Origin: Salvator merianae
Lineage: Eukaryota > Chordata > Lepidosauria > Squamata > Teiidae
DNA: 64,000 nt
NCBI GenBank assembly: GCA_003586115.2
Contig: QVOM02000073.1
Span: 36,816,876 to 36,880,875, forward strand
Direction: 5' to 3'
Program-made: the position numbers and the translations under genes
Notes under the pieces: generated by a model
Database searches by the model: none
Told to the model about the DNA's origin: nothing
Seen by the model: the letters and a program-made list of their open reading frames with translations, nothing else
Shown: piece by piece, positions 31,670 to 42,949 of the stretch
Numbering within the stretch: position 1 is the first letter of the stretch
Layout of the letters: every line of letters begins with the position of its first letter

Positions 31670-32143
31670 AGGCTGCATCCACACCACAACCATATAGATA
31701 TCTTCTGGAGTAAGTGCTCTGAGAGACAGGACAGAAGTGGCAGCTAGGGCAGGCATGTGTCAGTTACCTCATCACAGCTGCTGCTTCAAGGCAGAATGCA
31801 GCTGTGAGAGGAATCTTCCAGTCAATCCTCTAACAAACCAGAAAATGACTAAATTCCATCCATGTTGGTGGACTGTCCAACATGAAAACTGAAGCCAGTA
31901 GGCTGCACGTTTCCTCTGTGTTTCCACATGGTAGTGGAGGTGATTTTATCCACCCCATCTCTTATCAGTGCTACTTAAAGGGAATTTAAGGTAACTCAAC
32001 AACTCCTAAGAGTGTTGAGGCAGCTTGGGAGCTGGTAGATGGTGGGCATATGTGCCTGAAGAGCCCCAGTAACATTCAGATGTTTAGATGCCTAGCTCCA
32101 GATATGGGTGGGAGTGCACTTGGCACCCATGTGGATGCAACCT
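31670..32143. mobile_element. Probable MITE with GCATCCACAC ends
   Basis: The left end AGGCTGCATCCACACC and the complemented right end AGGTTGCATCCACATG form a 16-bp inverted repeat with three mismatches, 474 bp apart outer edge to outer edge. No clear target duplication was seen. This terminus differs from systems A and B. Confidence 0.6.
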
Positions 32144-32834
32144 TAGTTGAGTCTTCTATGCAAGTTGTATTCAATGCATGCCGTAGGTGATATTTCAAGA
32201 AAAACTCTCTGCGAATTAGAGCAGGGTACTCTGGCTAGCTGCATTACATTGTGAATGGACCTCTGCCAAGACTGGCCTCCATGGCACACATCAACATGTG
32301 CCGTCTAGAAACTGCCTGAAGTGTCAAACTCCATGAAGGGGAATCAAGAGGTTGAATTGTCCTGTTACAAAGACAATGCAGTTTCAGTCATAGTTGTCTA
32401 TTAAAGAACTGATGCGTACCATAGTATCTATGTGTTTAAAGATATTACAGTTCCCTATAGTCTTGCTTTTATAGCTCTAATTATGTGTGCAGCTGAAACT
32501 CAATTAAAAACATTGTGCATTTATGGCAGTCTCTTTCTACTGGCACAACCCTTCTGCTAATTTCACTGATAACATTCTGTTCAAACCAGCAGGAAAAAGG
32601 AAGAAGGAGAAATTAGAGATTTTCAAAATACAGTTGCACCACCTTCAAATAAGGAAAGTCAAGTGTATGTATTAAGACCAGCAGGAATATTGAACTGATC
32701 AGAAGAGGGCTGGACATTAAATGGACATAGGACAGAGATTGGCTCAGAGCCTGCTGTTGGAAGTAATGGTCATCTCCTATTAATATTAAGCTGCCTGTAC
32801 AAACAAGCTGCCTGAAACCTGGTTCTGTAACAGT
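32144..32834. other. Unassigned stretch
   Basis: No element was recognised. The minus frame 32613-32846 has no domain. Confidence 0.4.
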
Positions 32835-32922
32835 GGCCATTTTCACACTTACTACACTAGCACAGAATTAGTCTGTGCTAGAGTAGTACGTAACCACACA
32901 GCATGGACACTGTCCACACTAT

Positions 32923-33102
32923 GGGCCTTTCTGCACTTGGCTTTTTTCTGGACAGTATCTCAGAATAGGGACCTGCCATCCACACACTAGTGCAGACTAT
33001 GGCAGGCCCCAGGTGGGGCCTGCCATAGTTCATGCTAGCATGCAGATGGCAGATCCCTATTCCAAGATATAATCTGGAATAAGGTCAAGTGCAGAAAGGG
33101 CC
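32923..33102. mobile_element. Nested 180-bp MITE, TSD TAT
   Basis: Ends GGGCCTTTCTGCACTTGGC and the complement of GGCCCTTTCTGCACTTG. TAT flanks both sides (32920-32922, 33103-33105). The same 180-bp length and body occur at 701-880. Removing the element plus one TAT restores CCACACTATGTGGCC, which parallels CCACACTGCATGGCC in the related uninterrupted MITE near 45390. This confirms both the boundaries and the 3-bp duplication. Confidence 0.92.
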
Positions 33103-33291
33103 TATGTGGCCAAAAACAGGTGCTGAAGCTAGCTACCCGTGCTCACACTGCAAACACTGGTAGCTGTGCCCAATCGTCACCACAGCAGCGTTCATCAAGC
33201 ATCTGGCCTCTGCCATGGCAACTGGCAGCAGTGCTGCACACATGCACATGCATGTGGAATCACTCAAGTCAAGCCTGCCAGACCACACAGG

Positions 33292-33385
33292 CCCAATTGG
33301 GCCCACACAATGCCAAGATTGGGCCTACAATGCTGGATTGGGCCATGCGATGCCTAAACCAGTTGCAGAATGCCTGATTGGGCAC
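33292..33385. repeat. ATTGGGCC-type minisatellite
   Basis: ATTGGGCC or ATTGGGCA recurs at roughly 15-25 base spacing, with CAATGC between copies, inside the MITE body. Confidence 0.65.
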
Positions 33386-33856
33386 AGGTCTGATTGTCAC
33401 TAAGGCAGCATCCAGCAAGCTTCTGGCTGCTGCCATGGCAACCAGCAGGCCTGTGCATTGCACAGGCATGATAAGCCAATCAGCTGATGACACCAGTGCC
33501 ATTGGGCCTACGTGATTGGGCCATGCGATGTCCCAATCTGGCCAATTGCCCCATCACACATCACATGCAAGGTGGCTGCTGCACCACAGGTAAGTGCAAA
33601 TCAAAGCTTACCTGAAGGTCAATATGAGCTCCAGGTACAATTGCAGACTGCAACTTACTTCACCAGTGGTAGAAGAGATTGGGAGTACATGAAACCTGCT
33701 GCCAGTCGCTTTGGTCATCTTGCCGTCCAAACACACTTGGGTAGCAAGCATTCTCAATGCTTGTTACCATCAAGTGCAGATTGGCCCAATTTGATCACAA
33801 CTATAATTGCTGAAGAGATGTGAGACAAAGTTATCCAGCTTCCTGCTTAGGACAGG

Positions 33857-34215
33857 AGGCCTATTCATACTTTGCACTAGCAACCATTACTAGCAAAGTG
33901 CTTCTGCACTTAGCGGAGCCTTCATGACTGGGAGCAGCATATTGCTGCTCCCAATCACAAGTAGCTATGAAGCACAAATTAGTGCTCCACAGCTTTCCCA
34001 AGAGCTGATAGTTCCGTTGATGTGATAAGGATGTCCCAGCCACTGTCATGATAAGGATCAAGCAAGGATACCTGCACTTGTACCACAAATGCTGGTATCC
34101 TGCTGATAGTAAGGACTCTAGCCACACAGTGTGTACAGTGTCCATGCGGCATAGTGAATACCACCATGGAATGTTTGCAGTCAAACATTCTACTGTGGTC
34201 AGTGTGAAAATTCCC
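33857..34215. mobile_element. System B MITE, TSD AGG
   Basis: The left end is AGGCCTATTCATACTTTGC; the complemented right end is GGGAATTTTCACACTGACC. AGG flanks both sides (33854-33856, 34216-34218). Inside the right TIR is a palindrome in which CCACAGTAGAATGTTTG pairs with CAAACATTCCATGGTGG. The segment CACAAATTAGTGCTCCACAG is shared with 38084-38473. Confidence 0.82.
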
Positions 34216-34274
34216 AGGCAGTTGTGGAAGAAACTCAGGGAGACCCTAATTCAGTTGTTGATGATGATATCTAA

Positions 34275-34434
34275 AGGTACTTCTGCATTGGACAGTATAC
34301 TAGACCAGCAAATGTACTAGAACCTTCCCTTCTGCGCACGTCATCTGGGGCCTCCCTCAGCTGTCACCAGCATATGGAAGGGCAACTCCCAGTATGCTTG
34401 CTGGTCTGGTATACCAGCCAATGCAGAATCACCT
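34275..34434. mobile_element. 160-bp palindromic MITE
   Basis: TIRs AGGTACTTCTGCATTGG and the complement of AGGTGATTCTGCATTGG. Inner arms also pair (CTAGACCAGCAA near the left, TTGCTGGTCTGG near the right). TAA lies at or next to each end, compatible with a 3-bp duplication with one base of slippage. No ORF. Confidence 0.75.
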
Positions 34435-35364
34435 AAGGCAGACTTAGCTGTATCCAACACACAATTACTATTTTATATGTTCATTACACAGGTGAATATT
34501 AGTATTTATACAGCTAAGGAATTCACATAACCAAATTTGGTTCTAGTTGTGGCCAACTTAATACTCTTGAACCAGTTTTGTCTATGAAGAACTGATATGG
34601 TTCAAGACTGTTATATGGCTGATTTTTTTTTAATGGAAGAAAAGAGTTAAATTTACTTTGGTTACCCTGTCCTACTAGATTCCTGAAATCAAACAAATGA
34701 GATATCTATCACCTATGTCTCTACATTTCCAGTGTCTAATCTGTACACCTATAAAGGGTCTTCTAAGGCATCCATGAAACCATAATTTTCTCTTTTTGTA
34801 ACCACTCAGGACGAAACACTGTCTCAAAGAGGGAAGAGAGATATCATATATATTTAGACTTTGTTAACTGATTTAAATCACTTTCTTCTCCAATGGCTGT
34901 ACTCCCAAGAAAAGACATGCTGCAGAGCTCCTTTCCTGCCCTAGAAGCATGAGCAACATCCACTCAGAGAGTTTATTGGGTGCCAGAGTTTTTGTTTTCT
35001 TCCCAGCTGGCAGTTGGTTCTCATGCCAGTTCTTTTATGGAGGTGGAGAGAACAAGAAAAAGGGGACTGGCAGTTATTCTGCTAGGCACTGAGATCCCTT
35101 TCAGCAAAAGCTAAATGGAAGGTTAATTAAAAGGTATGTTTGTGCTTGGCTTCCTGTTAGGATTATGATGGCACAAATAATCTAGGCAGAACAAACGGCT
35201 TTAAGCTTGGTGAGCACCATGTATAAACAGAAAGTGTTTTAACTGATTACTAGACTTAAGCATTGCCCACTAAAGAACTCTGTAGAATGATAAAGCATAA
35301 ACGTGGAGCCTATCTCTGTCTATCCTCTCATCACAAACAGCATCTGCACGCTTACTGGCGCCTC
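34435..35364. other. Unassigned stretch
   Basis: No repeat family, exon or RNA gene was recognised. Confidence 0.4.
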
Positions 35365-35790
35365 TTTTTTATTTATTTTATTTTAGTTATGAAACAAATG
35401 AGCATAGATAACAATGAACCATAAATTGTGTCCACATTTGGAAAAAAACAACAAATAGCCATACTGTATCAAAAAAGAAGTCAAGAAGTACTAGGAGAGG
35501 TGTAGAGCGATCACTTGTGGAGCTGGAAGTAATGGAGATCCAGAAGTGGATACATATTCTAAAAGTAGGAACAAGACATCTTGGAATGACTGTCGAGGTT
35601 TGTAACCTTGCAGTAAATGAATCTGATAAGTAATCCATTCCATGGTTACTAAGTCCCAATGTTTAGTATAGCAGGTTGATAATGTAAGCAAGTCACTATT
35701 TTTCCAAGATAATGCAATAACTGTTTCCACTGGAAATGTAAAAAGTAAGTACAAGGTTCTCAATGTTTTATATCACTTCCTGCATCTCTC
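35365..35790 (-). mobile_element. L1-like ORF2 C-terminus and 3' end, minus strand
   Basis: A 90-codon minus frame (35491-35763) reads ALSWKNSDLLTLST, then WDLVTMEWITYQIHLLQG and FLLLEYVSTSG, resembling the extreme C-terminus of squamate L1 ORF2. An A-rich tail follows (plus-strand TTTATTTATTTTATTTTAG at about 35370). The 5' end is truncated near 35790. No target duplication was found. Confidence 0.6.
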
Positions 35791-38083
35791 TGACAAAGAA
35801 AGCTTTGGGAAGTTTTCATACAGTGCTCCATTCCAGAAACCACCTGTGACAAACCACAAAAGATAAAATACGGTGTTTCATCATGCAACTTGTTGCAATA
35901 TGGGATAAGCATGAGAAAACCATGGTTGCTTTCCACTCCATCTTAGCCAGATTTCTCATGCACCTACAAACAGCAACATGGGAGAGATCTGAGGGTGCTT
36001 TTAGCCCCTGAAGATATTCCTTTAGACAAAGCCATGATTCAGCTGAGAGAAATGCAACAAATATGTATTCATACGTATGTGCTTGATGGCCAAGAGGAAC
36101 AACAAATTCCATTTCTGCTTGAAAGCAGAACTCAGAACTAGTTTCTGAGAAATGAGCAAAATTCAGCATTAAACAACAAGATGACCAAAGTCACCACAAT
36201 GTTTAAAATATGTGATTTAATTGAGCAGATGGTCATATTGTGGACAGGCAGCTGGGCAGCAATGAATTTATATCTTTAAGACAATTATTTTAACTACCCA
36301 TAACAGTCAGATGCATAATTCTTCATGCATCAGACTTGTCAAACTTTGCCACTTTGCATAATGGAAAAGAGTTAATAAAAACATATTTGTAAGTTAGCAC
36401 CAGAAAGTGGCACTTTCCCATGGTTTTTTATTTTTAGGTATTTATTTATTTATTTATTGTCCAAAGTGTCAGTTTTGACCTCCCTCTTTATTTGTAAATT
36501 TTCACATTCATGGAGCTCTCTTAGAATGTAATCCTCCCAAATAACAAGAAACTACTAAAACTCTAGCAGTCCTGCACAGAATTTGGCAATTATAAAGTCA
36601 TACATGAGCCAGAATGTTGGATTATGGGTATTCTATCTTCTTGTACCCAATGTGAATTATACTTGAAGGTATTTGCAGCAGCAGATGGGAACTTCTATAC
36701 ATGTTTGCAAACTGCAACTTAAATACAAGGATTTTCTAAATCCGAATTCTGAGTCATAATTAAATTATATTTATATTTATATTATATTTATTTAATAATA
36801 ATTTATATATAAATACACAGAGATTTATAGGTAAAATTATTTACCTATCTATCTTTATAAACAGGAAGAAACAGGAAGAAGAATGATTTACATATCTACA
36901 TATATCATTAACGGTTGTTCTTATTCATTATGTCACGTTCAACATAAAAGTGATATTTTTAAAATATTGTAACATAATATGAAAATTTTAGTGAAGGAAA
37001 TGCAAAACAAAACTGAGAGCTGCATCTCTTGTGTGCATACATTCTTACATTTCAAGGTTTTATGGTAGATTCAAGATCTACAATTGGCCTTTCCTAGTGA
37101 TGCAGGCCATACACGTTCTCTGAGCAGAACTAACGTCACATCTTTGCTCATGGAAATAAATTTACTCTAAAAGAATTTATCTTTGAGTCATGGCACCAGT
37201 TCTGGATTCTCCTAAGGCAAAAGCAAATATGAACCAAGGTACCTTATTGGAATCACATCCTCCCATCTCCCTTAGTTTTATTTCAAGAAAGCTTTTTGTT
37301 GAACTAGCTAATGACTTGCGATATTTCCCAGATAACTTTTTATATCAGGTCTTCCATCAATATGTTGCTGTAGAAATGAAAATGACATAGTGCTCTGCTT
37401 TTAGTAGAGTTTTTAACTAAAGCACTGTGTAGCTTGCGTATGTGATCTTTTGATTTACTAGGACAATATTTATGGTCCTTCAGAACAGGCCACTGGGTTA
37501 CAAAGAGTTCAGGAAAAATTCCAAAGTCCTGAATGAAACCCATGCACTTTCACATGACATCACAGTCATATGGAAATAAACAGTAATTTACCCAGGTATA
37601 TCAGTGGGAGATGTCACATTCTACAGTATTTCTTGATGCTAGAGCTACTCTGTTTTCCTTCTGGGTGCTTATTTTTGAAGATGTGCAATTCCACAACTTC
37701 GTGTCTCCATCCTCAAACCATGGGGAATGTGAGAAAGGTTGAGTCTTCCAGCTTATGAGTAACGAGATTTTCTTCCAACTTTTGCCCCACCTTCCTTTTA
37801 GTGCAATTAATGACCACAAACATTTTTCCAGACAGTTTTCCTATTTTCCTCTTCTGAATGATGTTTACAAAGGGAACTATTAGGAGACAGTGCAGAACAA
37901 AATAATTGGATGAGATCCACAAGTTTGGGCATGATTTCTTCTTCTCCACCTATGCCAGTCTCAACAGAGAAAATCATATTTGATTTGATATACAATACAG
38001 ATATGTTTATGATGATTTGATCCTTCCCAGAAAACAAAAACAATCCAGTGCTTATAATAGTAAGAGGATCTAGTCGCACCAAA
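35791..38083. other. Repeat-poor, AT-rich stretch
   Basis: More than 2 kb without a recognised mobile element. It holds a short (ATTT)n run at about 36440-36462 and very AT-rich sequence at 36745-36860. The longest frame (minus 35816-36169, 117 codons) has no recognised domain. Low repeat content could reflect constraint or chance. Confidence 0.5.
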
Positions 38084-38473
38084 GGGCCTGTTTGCACTTT
38101 GAACTAGCAAGTGTCAGGGATGCTCACTAGCAAAGTGCCCCTGCACTTTGTGGAGGCCCCTGTGACTGGGAGCAACATATCGATGTTCCTGATCACGGAA
38201 CAGCTGTGGAGCACAAATTAGTGCTCCACAGCTTGACCAGGAGCTGGATATCAGCTCCTGGTCAAGTGCATTTGCACTTCAAATGCACGGCCACACCATG
38301 CACAGCAGTGGCTGCACCTGCGCAATCATGCCTGTACACACCTGCACACTGTGCAGCATTTCCAGTCACCATAGCAGAGGCCAGACGCTTCTCAGCCATT
38401 GTCATGGTGAAGATCAAGCACAGGACATCAGCATTTGCACTGCTGTTCTAAGCTGAAAAGTGCAAAAATGCCT
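38084..38473. mobile_element. System B MITE
   Basis: The left end is GGGCCTGTTTGCACTTTG; the complemented right end is AGGCATTTTTGCACTT. The left subterminal hairpin pairs CTAGCAAGTG with CACTAGC across GTCAGGGATGCT-like sequence. The interior contains a further inverted repeat, AGGAGCTGATA opposite TATCAGCTCCT. No target duplication is visible. Confidence 0.75.
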
Positions 38474-38545
38474 TTAGAGGCTAACAAAGAAAAAGAAGTT
38501 GGTAGCATGAGCTATCATAGACTAAGCCTACTTCATCAGATGCAT
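38474..38545. repeat. Common sauropsid dispersed repeat fragment
   Basis: Reads TTAGAGGCTAACAAAGAAAA then AGCATGAGCT and CTTCATCAGATGCATGGA, like a repeat known from many reptiles with TTAGTCTCTAAGGTGC and CATCTGATGAAG segments. Family name uncertain. Confidence 0.5.
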
Positions 38546-39016
38546 GGAGCAAAGTGCCTAGGGACAGACCTATGTCGGCAAGCTGTGTGTGTGAATAGCA
38601 ATAGAAATGCAAAACTGTGGGTGTGGTGATGAGGTGACAAGTTAAGTATAATGATGGCCATTATATTGTTTATATTGTGTATAGTGGTGCTTATAATGTT
38701 GGAGAAGATAATGAGGCTAGTGAACCAGAAGTATGTCTCCATCCTACCAAGTTGTCTTCTTCCTGATTATCACCCAGGAAAATTCTGTGAACAATGATTG
38801 TTTCTGAATTATTCACTTACACAAGTGGCCAATCTAGCCACTTGACTCATGAGTCTATTGAAAAGAGTCTATTGATTTTAGATTTATGAAGGCAATGTAC
38901 CACTTAAAAAAAAAGTCATACTCCTGTTATATTCCTGTTTCCCTCTAGTGTACTATGCATGGAAGAATCATGCTTTTATCTGAGGAAAATGGAGACTCCT
39001 TACACCTAATCTTGAC
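38546..39016. other. Unassigned stretch
   Basis: No element was recognised. Confidence 0.4.
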
Positions 39017-39440
39017 TAGTGGAGAATGAGACTGCATTTTTGCATTTACCACCATGGTAATGCAAACATTCCACAGTGGTATTGACCACACAACGTGGAC
39101 ACCATCTGCACTGTGTGGACCTAGTCTACACTATGAGCAGGAGACCAAAATTCGTGGTACAAATGCTCATCTGTTCACTCAATCCTTACCATGACAGTGC
39201 CCAGGAAACATCTGGCTGCTACGATAGCAACCAGCAGCACTGTGCAGCATGTAAGCACATGCAGGCATGATCGTGCAGACACAGTCACCAACCACAGCAT
39301 GGCATGGCTGTGCATTTGCACCTGGAAACGAATATAAATGCTCCACAGTTAGTCATGATCAGGAGCCTCGATATGCTGCTCCAGGTCACGAGGGCCTCTG
39401 CAAAGTGTGAAAGCACTTTGCTAGTGAGCATCTCATTCCT
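39017..39440. mobile_element. System B MITE, eroded ends
   Basis: The body matches the other copies (CCATGACAGTGCCCAG, GTGCAGCATGTAAGCA, GCACTTTGCTAGTGAGCATC). The left part has TGCATTTTTGCATTTACC followed by a TTACCACCATGGTAATG dyad. A right TIR was not found, so boundaries are approximate. Confidence 0.55.
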
Positions 39441-40744
39441 GCCCACCATGGCAGAAGGAATCTCCTCAACTATCACACTCCCCATTTGTGGGCACAGTTG
39501 TCAATGGAGGCTCCATTTTGTTATGGCACAGTTTCATTACCCTCAAGAAAGGTTCCTAAGAATAACACTCTGAAGTGGAGAAGAGGAAGCATCTTGTCAG
39601 GCGGGGATTGTGCCTCAGTCATGTGCCCTGGACACAGTTGCCTCCATTTTCAAATGGAGATGTGACCTGAAGTATATCTGCAATGATAACATAGGCAGAA
39701 TCCACATGCAGCTAAAACGGCTCCATTGGAGTGCTTGAGAGGCATGAGGATTGCTTATCCTTGCACCCTGTGAGGAAACATACCACCCTGGAGGGGAGGA
39801 AAGCCCTATCAACCATGCTTTCCTTACAGAGTGCGAGAAAGTATTTTGATAGCACTTCCCCCCACCATTACTGCCCCACCACTGCTGCCATGTGGACATA
39901 CTTGGAAGCGCTTCCAAGGGTCTGAACAGCACAGCTCTGCTTCAGAAGGCATAGAAAATGGCTGAGTTTTGTGGACACTTCCTGTACCTTCTGAAGTGAT
40001 CCTGATCAGAAATGTCAAAGCCAGGGAAAGGAAAGCTCCCTGGCATGCATGTTTAGGCTGAGGCCAGTGTGAGGAAGCATGCAAATAGAAAGCCATAGCG
40101 TGGATCCTTCAATAGCACTTGCACTTTGCTGAGTATGGAGGAGGGCAGAGAGAGCGTGAGAGAAAAAGTAGTAAACTGAAGCTTCATTAAACATTTATTT
40201 TCAAGTCTATTCCCCGAGATAACTTGAGATAGTACTTCAAACCAAGTACACCATTTAAATTACTAAGTCGTTTATTAATCATAGGCTGTCGCCAGACAGC
40301 AAAGGTGAACATGGGCGACAATGGAACTCAGCACTGCCCCTTGCCAAGGCCCAATAGACATGCCGGGGCTACCCATAGATTCACTTACTGGCACATCTGG
40401 AGATCCATCCAACATTAGCTCATTGGGAATTTTGAGAGTTTGCTGCATGCCTGCCATCTTCCTTTCTTTTTTGTTTTTGTTTTCATGCACTTGGCAAGGT
40501 CTTCAAAGTTTCCAGTAAGCTAATGCCACATGGATCTCACCAGATGTAAAGATAAGTGAAACTATTCTTGGATATCCAGTGCTACTGACAATTTTCCCAG
40601 AATAGCATGATAATGCATTTGCGCAGTCCTGGAACCAGCATTATGTTGGGAAGACCACACGGATGTGTAGCAAACCCAGTGCAAGGCTGGTGGGATTTTG
40701 CTTTGGGGGTTGGTGTCTCTCTGATGTAGCTGACTGGCATTAAT
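39441..40744. other. Unassigned stretch
   Basis: Frames at 39615-40096 (minus) overlap and have no recognised domain. No repeat end was identified. Confidence 0.4.
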
Positions 40745-40835
40745 TGGGCTAGAGCAGGTCTTATCTAATCTCAGAAGCTATGCAGGATGGTACTAGATTA
40801 GTACTTCCAACTGTGTGGCCTCTGCTGTTTCAGTT
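40745..40835 (+). pseudogene. 5S rRNA-derived fragment
   Basis: CTAATCTCAGAAGCTATGCA then GGATGG and TTAGTACTTCCAACTGTGTG aligns with the 5S rRNA internal promoter region (CTGATCTCGGAAGCTAAGCA, then TTAGTACTTGGATGGGAG). About 90 bases are recognisable. Substitutions in both the A box and the C box argue against a functional gene. It may be a 5S pseudogene or the head of a 5S-derived (SINE3-type) element; no SINE body was identified downstream. Confidence 0.7.
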
Positions 40836-41577
40836 CCTGCCCCACCTTTTGTCAGCTCACAATCTCTTCATACCAATCACAAAATAAAACCTGAAAGTCA
40901 TGAGTAAATGTAAAATGACGTAACAAATTAAAGCCCTATTTTTGTTTTAAAAGCTTTATATTGGCTGACATACAATACCTGTGGAAGGCAAAAGCCTTAG
41001 ATAGAGGACAAGAGGGAGAGAGGGACAAACAAACAAGCAAACAAACAAAACCATTGTGTCAGTTGTGTATGGTAACTGCACATAGGTGTGTGTGTGTGTT
41101 TGTGTGTTTGTGCGTGCATATACATTTTCTGAGTAAGTAAATCCAAAAATTCCTCCTCAGTGAGTGATCACAGAAAATTTGACAGCCCCATATATATGTG
41201 CTATTCTTATTTTAAACAAAGGCACTCTGACTATTAGTTTTCTTGCCCAGAACTATTTTTCTGAAGGAAATACTTAATATTTGAAACATCTTTTTCCTTT
41301 AGAAGGAAAAGGAAAACAACTTTGGCTAGAATATCTTAAGTAGCATTTTGAGCTGTTAAAATGCTTTCAAATGCCTTCAAACTCCCAAGGTGAAAGACAG
41401 CTCAATACAATTATCTATGGTTCCACTCCAGCTATTCTTAGAAGATGTCAATCAAGTTATGCTTCCTCAGTAATTTATCTAGTGAGACCTGAGGTGAATC
41501 ATAATCACTCTTGTGTCCCCACGTTAAGAATCACATCAGCTGTGTCTACATTACTCAGCTAAGGAACCTTGACCGAG
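40836..41577. other. Unassigned stretch with (GT)n
   Basis: Contains an (AAAC)n-like run at about 41027-41050 and a GT microsatellite at about 41087-41116. Nothing else was recognised. Confidence 0.5.
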
Positions 41578-41657
41578 GCCAGTTTCCATTACTCCCAATG
41601 GAAACCAGCTGCCCTGAGGGTCTGCTGAAGGTGCCTTTCCTACAAAATGGAGACAGA
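41578..41657. repeat. Dispersed repeat, copy 2
   Basis: Direct-orientation partner of 5968-6046. Confidence 0.7.
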
Positions 41658-41989
41658 GCCTTAGCTATGGTTTCCTCTCCCTTATTTCGTGCAATATAAC
41701 TACTGAAAATATTATCTAATCCCACCATTTCCCCTCCAAGCTTTGACTGTATTTACCTTTAAGATGCTTCCTAACATTTAACAGCTTTCTAACTGCAAAG
41801 TTTAACAGCAAACCAACCTTCTTCATTATTAAATGGATTATGAACTAGGGCCTGATACACAAGGGTCCTGTGTAGCCTGCACCTAAATGAACAAGAAAGC
41901 GAGAAAAATGCTCAAACACCCAGGAAGAAGAGCTAAAGTATGGAACTGTTCTGTCTAATTGTTATGTGCAGCCCTGCCAATAGCAGTAA

Positions 41990-42190
41990 GGGTGTTTATG
42001 CACTTACCACTAGTCTGGTATATAAAAGAGTCCAGGAGCCTCCCTTCTTCACCTTGGAATAGTATAAGGAAGGCCCTGCCCCTTGCCAGTGTGCTCTTTC
42101 TACGTGAGATGGAGCATAGATTGAACTAGACAGCCCAATGTGGACTCTTAGTCCAGTATACCGATAGACCTATTTAAAAAGATCTACCAC
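41990..42190. mobile_element. Probable MITE fragment
   Basis: Begins GGGTGTTTATGCACTTACCA, has CTAGTCTGGTATA near the left end and TTAGTCCAGTATACCGATAG near 42150, and shares ATGGAGCATAGA with 19936-20115. The right terminus was not found. Confidence 0.5.
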
Positions 42191-42949
42191 TGGACTAGTG
42201 GCTGCTAAACTGGATCACAGGGTCATGTGAATGCGGCATGCCTCCATGATCCACTTTACCATGGGCAACCAATTTCAAGTGGTGCACCTTGTTACACCAC
42301 TGAAATGGGTCTCCAAGGGGTTCTGAGGCCAAAAACTTTCTTTCCTGGGCATTAGAACTCTCGGAGTTGGATCCAAAGCTCATGCAAGGATTGTCTTGAA
42401 ACAGCCATTCTAATGTGGATGGCTGTATTCTGAGACATCTGGATTGTTCTTGCTGGTGGACTGCTCTACAAGAACAAACAAGCTGGAACTGTTCAATGAA
42501 TGTAAGTGTGGTAATGCTCTAACTTCAGTAGGGGAGTAAATAACATTAAAACATAAAACAAACTTCCATAAGCATGTTCTTTGTGCTACTCCAGTATTCA
42601 AGGCAAAGTAAAAACAAACCCATACCATGCTTCACTGGTCTCCTAAGAAGAACAAACCAAAACATTTTTTGTGGGGATTCTATTGTGTACAAAGCCCATA
42701 ACATAACAGCCTTGACAAACTTAACTAAACCTTAGGCCCCACTCTCACTGTTTATTTTTTGGCGTAAATGTTACCTCAATTGCACCCAACGTTCACACTT
42801 CATCAGACTCAGTTTGTGCATACTATGTGCTTTCCTTTGGTATGACATGGTATGTCATCAAACTCCATTTTTCACAATGGAGCTCAAATGAGGAAGCTTT
42901 TCAAAAGTTTGTCCTTGAGTGTAAACAGAGTCATAAAGAAGAGAGCTGA
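42191..42949. other. Unassigned stretch
   Basis: No repeat end or exon was recognised. Confidence 0.4.

Larger units (their letters stand above)
32835..33602. mobile_element. System B MITE interrupted by another MITE
   Basis: The left end GGCCATTTTCACACTTAC is followed by a hairpin, ACTACACTAGCACAGA pairing with TCTGTGCTAGAGTAGT around ATTAG. The body resumes after the nested element and resembles 45308-45838 (CCATGGCAA, CAGCTGATG or CAGCTGATCGTG). The right edge, near GGTAAGTGCAAAT (about 33590-33602), is tentative. The interior has an ATTGGGCC minisatellite at about 33292-33385. Confidence 0.7.
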
